NCBI GenBank assembly: GCA_002351955.1
Contig: DEHO01000041.1
Location: 94,560-118,937 of the forward strand
Source of the DNA: Flavobacteriales bacterium UBA2798
GTDB taxonomy: Bacteria > Bacteroidota > Bacteroidia > Flavobacteriales_D > UBA2798
Length of the DNA stretch: 24,378 nucleotides
Direction: 5' to 3'
Of the stretch, positions 1 to 5,821 are shown in pieces (within the stretch, counting starts at the first letter, position 1; every line of letters begins with the position of its first letter). Both the position numbers and the translations under genes were made by a program. Under the pieces are notes generated by a model. It worked only from the letters and a program-made list of their open reading frames with translations, was not told where the DNA came from and did no database searches.

Positions 1-164
1 CACGAACCACGATAGAACAAACGATCATCACGATCAGAAGTCAATACCACCGCTGTTACAAATTCTGCGGTTTTATCTACCTCAAATTCGTAGGACTGAT
101 TTGACCCGTTAGCCGGAGAAAAATCAAATCGTTTGATCTGTTTGTCGTTTTTTGTCTCTTTCAT
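1..164 (-). CDS. Partial small beta-rich protein, cut by window edge
   Basis: Only the first 54 codons are present; the gene runs off the left edge. It starts with ATG and its start overlaps the stop of the upstream gene as ATGA, which indicates translational coupling in the same minus-strand operon. The visible part begins MKETKNDKQIKRFDF and continues with alternating hydrophobic and polar residues, as expected for beta strands, ending near RDDRLFYRG. No signal peptide or membrane segment is visible in this part. I do not recognise the family with certainty. Because it is the last visible gene of an operon of membrane-anchored and beta-rich proteins, a minor structural protein of a virus-like element is possible, but this rests on context only. 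Confidence 0.6.
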   Translation of the reverse strand, partial: MKETKNDKQIKRFDFSPANGSNQSYEFEVDKTAEFVTAVVLTSDRDDRLFYRGS

Positions 165-445
165 AAAAAATCTCTTTTGTCCGGTTCGTAATTTCTATTC
201 ATAAAATTCCAATCGACAGCATTCAGTAGTTCATCCATGCTTTTGTACCATAGGGAATCGTAGGCACGTCCTTCGATTTTTACAGCACCGGATTTTTCCT
301 TTTTGAATCCTGTAACAATGATCTGAATGGCATTTCCGTTTCCGTAAGCCCACCGCTCTTTGAAAGTGATGATGTTCCCTTTCTTTTTAAGAGCAGTGAT
401 TTTCCTTTCATTGGTGTTATAGAAATTCCGTTCCTTCCTTGTCAT
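161..445 (-). CDS. Hypothetical 94-residue basic protein
   Basis: The reading frame can be extended to a TTG at 454, but I prefer the ATG at 445 (MTRKERNFYN). The protein is small, basic and lysine-rich at the N-terminus, with an aromatic C-terminal half that includes DSLWYKSMDELL and NFMNRNYEPDKRDF. There is no membrane segment or known motif. The stop codon overlaps the start of the next gene (ATGA), so the pair is probably translated together. It follows a hairpin at 503-549 that may separate it from the upstream gene. Function unknown. Confidence 0.55.
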   Translation of the reverse strand: MTRKERNFYNTNERKITALKKKGNIITFKERWAYGNGNAIQIIVTGFKKEKSGAVKIEGRAYDSLWYKSMDELLNAVDWNFMNRNYEPDKRDFL

Positions 446-502
446 TGTTTTCAAATCACTTTACCCCCATTTCATTTTTTGATTTTCTTTCATAACCCTT
501 CA

Positions 503-549
503 GGAAAAGTGTGCGGAGAAATGGCAGTTTAAACTCCGCATCACTTTTT
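503..549 (-). terminator. Hairpin downstream of the 242-residue protein gene
   Basis: TGCGGAG and CTCCGCA form a 7-bp GC-rich stem, extended by an outer AAAAGT/ACTTTT pairing after a small internal mismatch. It lies in the gap between the genes ending at 585 and starting at 445. On the minus strand the stem is followed by only four T residues, so it may attenuate or protect mRNA rather than stop transcription completely. The plus-strand side has five T residues. Confidence 0.5.
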
Positions 550-584
550 CCCTTCGGGCTTGTGTGAACATGAAAGATTTTTGG

Positions 585-1313
585 TTATGGAATAGTTGCC
601 GTTCCGTGCAATGCCGCATACACGTATGTGTTTGCCGGAATGCCTGTCACAGTTCCCAATTCGATGGTCATTTCAATCTGCACATCGTCCTGGATCAGGC
701 GCGGATTTGCCAATTTGAAATACCCAAGTGTTAACAGGTGATTGTTTTCGGTTTTGAAAACATAGTTTCCGATTTCCGGTACAATGGTTTTCTTATTTGC
801 TTTAAGAGAAAACTCTCCGTTTGCAATGGCAGGGAAGGCTTCAATTTTTCCAAAATTGGTCGCCATCGAATCGTCTTTGGTTGCACCTGCTGCTGTTCCC
901 ACCAAGAGAATGATTCCACTCACAAGCATTGACATATTTTTCGGCAATTTTGCGTTGCTGATATTGGTCAATCCAATTTCTTTGTCGGTTTGTGTTTCAA
1001 AAATTTTCACCGTTTTTGAATTCACCGCTTTGATCGAGTAGATCAAAGTATCTGCAAGGCGCAGGTTTCCTTTTGTCAATTCTTCCTTGATGTGCGGTTG
1101 CAATTCGCGGAAATGTTTTTCCATCTCTGCGCGTGATCCTTTGCTTGGTGCAGGATTTTTTGCAATGGCATTAATTACTTTTTGACGTGCAATAGGATTC
1201 ATTGCTTTGAGTGCGCCAAGCAACTCTCCGTTGACATTCATCGGGTCAATTCCGAGCAGATCTCCAGCGTTGTTGTATTCGCTCTCTGCAATCAGTTCCA
1301 GTTGTCCTAACAT
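585..1313 (-). CDS. 242-residue helix-plus-beta protein, candidate capsid-type structural protein
   Basis: The ATG start is preceded by an A-rich leader (TTAAAACAAAAAA). Residues 1-95 look helical, with segments such as LLGALKAMNP and EMEKHFRELQPHIKEEL. Residues 97-242 alternate hydrophobic and polar residues in the way of a beta-sandwich, for example MSMLVSGIILLVG (128-139), VQIEMTIELG and YVYAALHGTATIP at the very C-terminus. There is no signal peptide and no clear enzyme motif. Its position among membrane-anchored proteins and a transglutaminase-like protein makes a major virion protein of jelly-roll type conceivable. However, the beta part is large enough for only one jelly roll, and I cannot confirm the fold from sequence alone. 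A non-viral assembly or surface protein is the alternative. Confidence 0.6.
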   Translation of the reverse strand: MLGQLELIAESEYNNAGDLLGIDPMNVNGELLGALKAMNPIARQKVINAIAKNPAPSKGSRAEMEKHFRELQPHIKEELTKGNLRLADTLIYSIKAVNSKTVKIFETQTDKEIGLTNISNAKLPKNMSMLVSGIILLVGTAAGATKDDSMATNFGKIEAFPAIANGEFSLKANKKTIVPEIGNYVFKTENNHLLTLGYFKLANPRLIQDDVQIEMTIELGTVTGIPANTYVYAALHGTATIP

Positions 1314-1498
1314 TTTTTTGTTTTAATGGTTAAACTTTTTTTCCTTCTTCACTTTTCTTTTTTTGCCCCCTACGGTTGGGCTACCCAAGTACTTTCCGTT
1401 TTTTCAGGCGCAAGAATCTCCCTGTCCGCTCTCTGGCAGATTTTTTTACTTCTCGTCTTTTGATTAAGGAACTCTTCCCTGCGGTAGCCCTTTACCCG

Positions 1499-2122
1499 TT
1501 AGTAGAGGGGATCGCGCATCATCAGCGTTTCATCATTTCCGCTTACTTCCTTTTCCACTTTTGGAACAGGCGTTTTCTGCTGATAGTTTTCCGCTGATTG
1601 TATGATCTGATTTTCGATATTGTCCAAAGCGGTCATATCCATACCGCTCATGTCAGCATTATCGGTATTGGGATAGACGAAGTATTTTACTTCACCAACC
1701 GGCTTGTCACTTTCGGTTGTTTTTTTCTCATCCGCTTTCTTCATGATTTTATCCAGGTAAATCTTTTGGGTGAAATTGTTTTTGTAATTGAGTAGTCGTT
1801 GCTTCGCTCTCTCCATTGCTGTTTCTTCACCGCTGAGTGTTACTCCATCTCCCTGGAATCCGTTGGCAGCCATCATTCCCATACCGAAACTGGATATTCC
1901 CGGCATTTCCATAAAGTGACCTGCGGCATTCACCACTAATCCAACCACCAATGAAGGTCTTCCAATTATCGCCCCCGTTGCACCTCCCGCAACCACTCCC
2001 ACCACCAGGTCTCTGAGCAGACCTTGCCCCGCTTCTTTGAGGTGCGGGCTTGGATTCTTCATTCGCTCCTTGAGCGACTTGCGATCCTTTTTCTTTTCGT
2101 ACTTATTTTTTTCGTCTTTCAT
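1499..2122 (-). CDS. 207-residue glycine-rich membrane protein
   Basis: A GTG at 2125 is followed directly by an in-frame ATG at 2122, which I take as the start. The N-terminal 30 residues are strongly basic and charged (KDEKNKYEKKKDRKSLKERM). Residues about 38-75 form a glycine- and alanine-rich hydrophobic region (DLVVGVVAGGATGAIIG, SLVVGLVVNAAGHF), probably one or two membrane segments. The C-terminal half is polar, helical and rich in K, E and Q, followed by an acidic, low-complexity tail. No enzymatic motif is seen. It lies 29 nt downstream of the 526-residue transglutaminase-like gene and belongs to the same minus-strand operon. A membrane component of a virus-like or secretion assembly would fit, but this is inference. 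Confidence 0.6.
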   Translation of the reverse strand: MKDEKNKYEKKKDRKSLKERMKNPSPHLKEAGQGLLRDLVVGVVAGGATGAIIGRPSLVVGLVVNAAGHFMEMPGISSFGMGMMAANGFQGDGVTLSGEETAMERAKQRLLNYKNNFTQKIYLDKIMKKADEKKTTESDKPVGEVKYFVYPNTDNADMSGMDMTALDNIENQIIQSAENYQQKTPVPKVEKEVSGNDETLMMRDPLY

Positions 2123-2151
2123 CACTTGCGTGTTTTTAATTCAACATTATT

Positions 2152-3732
2152 TCACTTCCACCGCACGGCATGTGCTTTTTTCTTTTTACTTTTTTTGTAG
2201 TGTTTTTTCTTGCGCTTCTTGCCGTGATGGATTCCTGATAGACCTTCACCTCCTTTTTTACCCTTTTTTCCCTCTTTCTTTTTGTTTTGTGCGATTTTGT
2301 AGGCTGCAAAGCTCAATCCTGCCACCCCGACCGCAATTCCTGTTGGTAAAGCCCATTTCTTGTTTTCAGCCCACCAACCCGTTTTCGGATCAGTACCATC
2401 AGCATTTTTGTTGGTGTTCGTCCCGTCTCCTGTTTCAGTAACGGTGGTCGTACTTCGCTTTTGTAAATTCGTCCCTGGATCATCAGTAACTTCTTCCGTA
2501 GGGATAGTAAACTCATCGAGGTTTACATTTTCCGTTGGTAGGGTGAGATTTGGATCTGTGATGTTCGCGTTTGCGCTGGCATCTGTCGGTGTTGCTCCTG
2601 AATCTTCGCCTTTAAGTCCTCCAATGCTTTTGATAATCGCTGCAAGTGAAGCCATGATTGCGGAAGCTGCGGCAAGGGCTGCACCGGTAGCAGGTTCTCC
2701 AAGTCCATCGAGGGATTCAATTTCACTTGTGAATATGCGTTGCCCCAATATATCCCTCAGTGGCATTTGAGTTTCGTTACCCATTAATCCGCTGACCTCT
2801 TTTGATGCGTTGCCCTTGCCAGTTAAAATTGCTTCCTTCAAATTCTCCGGTTGTCCACCTGCTCCGTAAAAGATTTTTTCCAGTTTATCTTTTACCTGTT
2901 TCAGCTTGGCAAACTTCGCCATGTTCATTTTGCGTTTCTGCGCTTCTGCATCACTCAGGTAAGCAAAGCGAACATTTTCCGCTACTTTAAAAACATTGAG
3001 TTTCATCGAAGCCAACACTCCGGCTCTGAGTAATGCCGTTGCCGGATTTACTTTGTTCACCGCATGAACCACCTTTTTTACTCCCTGACCGATCTTTTGC
3101 AGGATTTTCACTTTTCCCAACTCCGACAATCCTCCGTCCGTTAGATCAACCGCATCAACTGTTGTCGGTCGCTCTATTCCGTTTAAGTAATACAAATCCA
3201 TTTTTCTATCTCTTTTTTCTGTGTATGGTTCCTCGTAATTAAATCGGTTCACTACACAGTCAACTGTGATTTGTTTTCCATCTTCCGTGTGAACCACCGG
3301 ATAGATATGTGCGAACTTGTCTTCACTCCACCAGTATTTCGCTATGCGTAAACTGTGTGGTATGCCCAGGTGGGTGAGTACGCTGGAGATGAAAACCGTG
3401 TAATCATCACAATCCACTCCGCGTACCCTATCCGCCCAGCTTCGTGACGGTCTGCGTATCTGTTCCTTTCCCTTCTCATCTTTTTCATACGCGATGTGCC
3501 CGTACACGAATTGCCAAATGTTTTTGCACGAATCAAAGAGCGTTTCTCCTTTTAATCTTTTTGCAATCTCCCTGGTATCATTCCGGCTTTCTTCCACCAC
3601 TTTCGGAATGAAGTCCACCGTGTCTTCCACTGTTGCCCCGCTTTTTATCAGCCTATCCTCTCCCTGAGGTTTTGGGAACAAATAGTCAACATCTCCACCG
3701 CTTTGTATTTTTCGCTTTTCCTTTGCTATCAT
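2152..3732 (-). CDS. Membrane-anchored transglutaminase-like cysteine protease-fold protein (526 aa)
   Basis: Residues about 65-165 match the transglutaminase-like core: Cys108 in GVDCDDYTVF, His142 in FAHIYPVV and Asp158 in ITVDCV give the expected Cys-His-Asp order and spacing. This fold acts as a protein cross-linker, peptidase or amidase in different families; the substrate here is unknown. Residues 220-250 and 345-375 contain Ala-rich hydrophobic stretches (TGAALAAASAIMASLAAI), and 380-450 is a Thr/Asp/Asn-rich linker. A single membrane segment (LPTGIAVGVAGLSFAAYKIA) lies near 464-483. The last 40 residues are extremely basic (KKRKKKHYKKSKKKKAHAV) and would bind nucleic acid or phospholipid. 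The mix of a hydrolase-like head, TM helix and polybasic tail suggests an entry, lysis or assembly protein of a virus-like element, but the role is inferred. Confidence 0.75.
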   Translation of the reverse strand: MIAKEKRKIQSGGDVDYLFPKPQGEDRLIKSGATVEDTVDFIPKVVEESRNDTREIAKRLKGETLFDSCKNIWQFVYGHIAYEKDEKGKEQIRRPSRSWADRVRGVDCDDYTVFISSVLTHLGIPHSLRIAKYWWSEDKFAHIYPVVHTEDGKQITVDCVVNRFNYEEPYTEKRDRKMDLYYLNGIERPTTVDAVDLTDGGLSELGKVKILQKIGQGVKKVVHAVNKVNPATALLRAGVLASMKLNVFKVAENVRFAYLSDAEAQKRKMNMAKFAKLKQVKDKLEKIFYGAGGQPENLKEAILTGKGNASKEVSGLMGNETQMPLRDILGQRIFTSEIESLDGLGEPATGAALAAASAIMASLAAIIKSIGGLKGEDSGATPTDASANANITDPNLTLPTENVNLDEFTIPTEEVTDDPGTNLQKRSTTTVTETGDGTNTNKNADGTDPKTGWWAENKKWALPTGIAVGVAGLSFAAYKIAQNKKKEGKKGKKGGEGLSGIHHGKKRKKKHYKKSKKKKAHAVRWK

Positions 3733-3738
3733 TTTTCA

Positions 3739-4224
3739 TCACGGTGTTGTAGTTGCCCCTTTAAGTGTGATGTCTTGCGTTTGTTCATAGGGTTGATCTC
3801 CCCATAACATTTTTATCGTTGACAAAACTTTCACTTGTACCACAACTGGTTTTCCTTCTTTCACCAATTGATACATGCTCCAGGCATTGATAAGCAATTG
3901 CGAGAACGTTATATCAATCATTATGGCTTCAATAACCGCCTGACCGAAACTCGGAATTTCTATTTCCTTGTTCACACTCTGCGAACTACCAATCGTTTTT
4001 CCATCGTGCATGATCTTTACAAAAGGAAACATGATCTTTATTTTTCCCTTCGTAGGATTTTTTAAGGTGACATCTACCCGTATGGTGATACCTGCCAATG
4101 TAACCGAATGCAATTTGGCATTGATAACCATTTCCAAATTTGTATTGAGTCGGTTCATTTGCCACAGATACCTGCCACCAAAAAACAAACCTGCTCCTCC
4201 TAACACAATCCAACCAATCTTCAT
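3739..4224 (-). CDS. LEA14-like membrane-anchored beta-sandwich protein (161 aa)
   Basis: An N-terminal hydrophobic helix (residues about 3-20, MKIGWIVLGGAGLFFGGRYL) would anchor the protein. Residues 35-155 form a beta-rich domain with the signature of LEA14-type / water-stress domains: a strand pattern leading to VTLKNPTKGKIKI, then IGSSQSVNKEIEIPSFG. Such domains are small immunoglobulin-like sandwiches without catalytic activity. The start overlaps the stop of the upstream holin-sized gene as ATGA, and the next gene begins 6 nt after its stop, so it sits firmly inside the operon. A structural or membrane-tethering role is likely; nothing indicates an enzyme. Confidence 0.7.
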   Translation of the reverse strand: MKIGWIVLGGAGLFFGGRYLWQMNRLNTNLEMVINAKLHSVTLAGITIRVDVTLKNPTKGKIKIMFPFVKIMHDGKTIGSSQSVNKEIEIPSFGQAVIEAIMIDITFSQLLINAWSMYQLVKEGKPVVVQVKVLSTIKMLWGDQPYEQTQDITLKGATTTP

Positions 4225-4436
4225 TTGTTTTTCTTTTTAATTTTTTGTGACAAGTAATCTGCGGCAATTTTGAACCCCAACCAAACAACTCCACCCACCA
4301 ATGCTTTTACTGTATAATCCAACACACTTGCTGCATCTATGTTGGCAAACATCAATGCTCCATAAAGCAAAAGTGATGTGTGATTTCCTGTATCCTGATT
4401 CGCTCCCTGCATATCTACAAACTCTTTAATTTTCAT
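4221..4436 (-). CDS. Small membrane protein (71 aa), holin-sized
   Basis: First gene of the minus-strand structural-like operon. The protein has two hydrophobic stretches (SLLLYGALMFANIDAA around 21-36 and ALVGGVVWLGFKIAADYL around 45-62) and a lysine-rich C-terminus (SQKIKKKNK). This is the size and topology of holins and of small virion membrane proteins, but I see no family-specific signature, so the holin idea is only one option. It is preceded by the decamer repeat array at 4497-4556 and a promoter-like box at 4469-4476. Its stop overlaps the next start by four bases. Confidence 0.65.
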   Translation of the reverse strand: MKIKEFVDMQGANQDTGNHTSLLLYGALMFANIDAASVLDYTVKALVGGVVWLGFKIAADYLSQKIKKKNK

Positions 4437-4468
4437 CTTCGCGTTTTCTTTTTCCTACTCTGATGACA

Positions 4469-4476
4469 CAAAATTG
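4469..4476 (-). promoter_or_regulatory. Promoter-like box of the structural operon
   Basis: On the minus strand the sequence CAATTTTG fits the Bacteroidota -7 pattern TAnnTTTG except for the first base. It lies 32 nt before the ATG of the 71-residue gene and exactly 20 nt after the last decamer of the array at 4497-4556. A TTTGAC at 4496-4491 may serve as the -33 element, although the spacing is short. The interval contains a TTTTTTGA stretch that recurs at the same position in front of the 139-residue gene. Confidence 0.4.
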
Positions 4477-4496
4477 CGTCAAAAAATTTTGTCAAA

Positions 4497-4556
4497 GTCA
4501 CCATTTGGATTCATTCAGATTCATCCGGCATACGATGGTTTACGATAGTTTCATTT
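4497..4556 (-). repeat. Decamer repeat array A (6 units of 10 bp)
   Basis: Read on the plus strand from 4497 the sequence divides into six consecutive 10-bp units: gtcaccattt, ggattcattc, agattcatcc, ggcatacgat, ggtttacgat, agtttcattt. Most have a central TTCAT or a terminal CATTT/ACGAT, always in the same phase, so the same face of the helix is presented at each turn. The last unit overlaps the final two codons of the 94-residue gene. It ends 20 nt before a promoter-like box for the structural operon. This geometry suggests a cooperative binding site for an activator or repressor. A partition or origin-type site is an alternative. Confidence 0.5.
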
Positions 4557-4835
4557 GTGATCTTTTTCAAAGGCTGCAATTCGTTTTTGTATCGCAGAAT
4601 TTTGTTTTTCGGTGCTATCCACCTCATCCGAATCAATTACTTTTTTTACACCTAACAAGGAAATAATAAGTTCCACCTGTTTACAATCGTAATACCAACC
4701 GTGCTTTTTGCCAATGAGTTTTTCATAGGGTTTGAGTTTTCTATTTAGCACTTTAATAGAAGGAAGTCCCAGGATAGGAAGAAGGGCTTTCTTTGTCATT
4801 CCTTCAACGGTGAGGAGGTTTTTTTTCTCTGACAT
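4551..4835 (-). CDS. Putative small winged-helix / excisionase-like DNA-binding protein, copy 1 (94 aa)
   Basis: The protein is nearly identical over residues 4-68 to the product at 5515-5799, then diverges in its tail. The shared part (TVEGMTKKALLPILGLPSIK, then YEKLIGKKHGWYYDCKQVEL) has the layout of a short winged-helix domain of the MerR/excisionase kind: helix, turn, recognition helix, a basic wing with G-W-Y-Y, and a following helix ending IISLLG. I infer DNA binding; no family assignment is certain. It is encoded 45 nt downstream of the 139-residue gene and directly precedes decamer array A, whose last unit overlaps its 3' end. Confidence 0.6.
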   Translation of the reverse strand: MSEKKNLLTVEGMTKKALLPILGLPSIKVLNRKLKPYEKLIGKKHGWYYDCKQVELIISLLGVKKVIDSDEVDSTEKQNSAIQKRIAAFEKDHK

Positions 4836-4880
4836 AATGTTGTACTTATTGATTGTTTAACAGGTGGAACTTTTGAAAAT

Positions 4881-5300
4881 TTAAGCAGCGTTGCTTTTTA
4901 ATTTTCCGTTTTCATAATAGAAACGCATACTTTCATAGGCAACTTCCTGAACAAGGTTATCGTACCATCTTTTTGTTCCTGCAAAGCCAAACTTGTTATT
5001 AGGGTTGAACCAGGCTGCCGGATGAGTTACGTATCTGCCCGGTTTTCGTTGGATATAATCCACCGTGATAAGTACGCGAATGGTTAATTCCATTAATTTG
5101 TCAGGAGCCTCGATGAAGAAAATTTCAAAGGGAATTGCCTCGAAATACTTTCGGATTTGTTTTTTTGCATCTTTTACTTCCTGCTCAGAAAATGGATAAC
5201 CTTTCCATAGGGTTGTGTGGGCATAGTTCCATGCCATTGCGGTTAACTCGTCAATTTTGTTCTGACGGATTTTTTCGATTGTTGTTTTCATATTGTCCAT
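4881..5300 (-). CDS. Conserved-looking 139-residue helical protein, unknown function
   Basis: An open frame extends to 5336, but I place the start at 5300 (MDNMKTTIEK) because the leader CAATTAAAACAC resembles the leader of the gene at 23491; an ATG at 5291 is the alternative. The protein is helical with many aromatic residues: LTAMAWNYAHTTLWKGYPFS, then a long helix with VKDAKKQIRKYFEAIPFEI. Near the C-terminus a motif GRYVTHPAAWFNP is followed by GTKRWYDNLV; it is reminiscent of the 'hPatWl...W' motif seen in phage replication-initiation or helicase-loading proteins. That similarity is weak. The gene lies downstream of decamer array B and upstream of copy 1 of the 94-residue gene, so it belongs to the regulatory part of the element. 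Confidence 0.55.
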   Translation of the reverse strand: MDNMKTTIEKIRQNKIDELTAMAWNYAHTTLWKGYPFSEQEVKDAKKQIRKYFEAIPFEIFFIEAPDKLMELTIRVLITVDYIQRKPGRYVTHPAAWFNPNNKFGFAGTKRWYDNLVQEVAYESMRFYYENGKLKSNAA

Positions 5301-5322
5301 GTGTTTTAATTGTTTTACAGGA

Positions 5323-5330
5323 CAAAAATC
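5323..5330 (-). promoter_or_regulatory. Promoter-like box of the 139-residue gene
   Basis: GATTTTTG on the minus strand fits the Bacteroidota -7 pattern TAnnTTTG except for its first base. It lies 22 nt before the chosen ATG at 5300 and exactly 20 nt after the end of decamer array B. The 20-nt spacer shares the stretch TTTTTTGA, at the same place, with the spacer in front of the structural operon. Confidence 0.4.
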
Positions 5331-5350
5331 TTTCAAAAAAAATGGTGAAG

Positions 5351-5450
5351 GGAAGCATTTGAAAGCATCGGGAAGAATTGAAACGCTGATAGTTTCTTAT
5401 AGCTTTCACTGGAGGAATCGGGAAGCATTTGGACGCATTTCGATTCATTT
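5351..5450 (-). repeat. Decamer repeat array B (10 units of 10 bp)
   Basis: The plus strand from 5351 splits into ten 10-bp units. Units 1 and 8 are both ggaagcattt. Units 2, 3, 7, 9 and 10 are close variants (gaaagcatcg, ggaagaattg, ggaggaatcg, ggacgcattt, cgattcattt), and the three middle units (aaacgctgat, agtttcttat, agctttcact) are degenerate. All variants keep the same 10-bp phase, so the repeats are helically aligned. The array lies between copy 2 of the 94-residue gene and the 139-residue gene, and ends 20 nt before a promoter-like box. The unit agtttcttat resembles unit agtttcattt of array A, which links the two arrays. Confidence 0.6.
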
Positions 5451-5514
5451 ATAAAAACAAAAAAGCCGGAATTACCCGACTTCACATTGATACAAATAAT
5501 AAAATTAAATTTTG

Positions 5515-5799
5515 TTACGCTACTTTATTCTCAAATGCTGCAATTCGTCTTAAAACCGGATTGTTTGAATTTTCTATGCTGTCTATTGTGTCAGCATCTA
5601 TTACTTTTTTCGGCCCTAAAAGCGAAATAATCAATTCCACCTGCTTACAATCATAGTACCAACCCGTTTTTTTTCCAATGAGTTTTTCGTAAGGCTTGAG
5701 TTTCTTGTTCAATACTTTTATAGAGGGAAGTCCAAGAATAGGAAGGAGTGCTTTTTTTGTCATTCCTTCAACGGTGATGAGGTTTTTTTTCTGCGTCAT
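5515..5799 (-). CDS. Putative small winged-helix / excisionase-like DNA-binding protein, copy 2 (94 aa)
   Basis: Paralogue of the 94-residue protein at 4551-4835, starting MTQKKNLITV and sharing almost every residue up to IISLLG near position 62; the C-terminal 25 residues differ (SIENSNNPVLRRIAAFENKV). The wing region KKTGWYYD and following helix suggest DNA binding, as in excisionase or MerR-like winged helices. It starts 22 nt downstream of the stop of the XRE/ImmA-like regulator and is probably cotranscribed with it. Decamer array B lies immediately downstream, so this copy could regulate the next operon. The function is inferred from shape and position; the paralogy is directly visible. 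Confidence 0.65.
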   Translation of the reverse strand: MTQKKNLITVEGMTKKALLPILGLPSIKVLNKKLKPYEKLIGKKTGWYYDCKQVELIISLLGPKKVIDADTIDSIENSNNPVLRRIAAFENKVA

Positions 5800-5821
5800 A
5801 TCGAACTAAATTAATTATTGT

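Noticed and set aside
1376..1498. In-frame open stretch of about 40 codons directly after the TAA of the 207-residue membrane-protein gene (minus strand)
   Set aside because: An open run of this length is expected by chance with fair probability, and no readthrough signal or start codon is seen, so it is not reported as readthrough or a gene.
2360..2770. Long plus-strand open frame opposite the transglutaminase-like gene
   Set aside because: It is antisense to a well-supported coding gene and its residue composition is that of a reverse-frame shadow rich in S, V and P; no domain pattern.
4497..5450. CRISPR array interpretation of the repeat blocks
   Set aside because: Units are only 10 bp, contiguous and degenerate with no spacers, and there are no cas genes.
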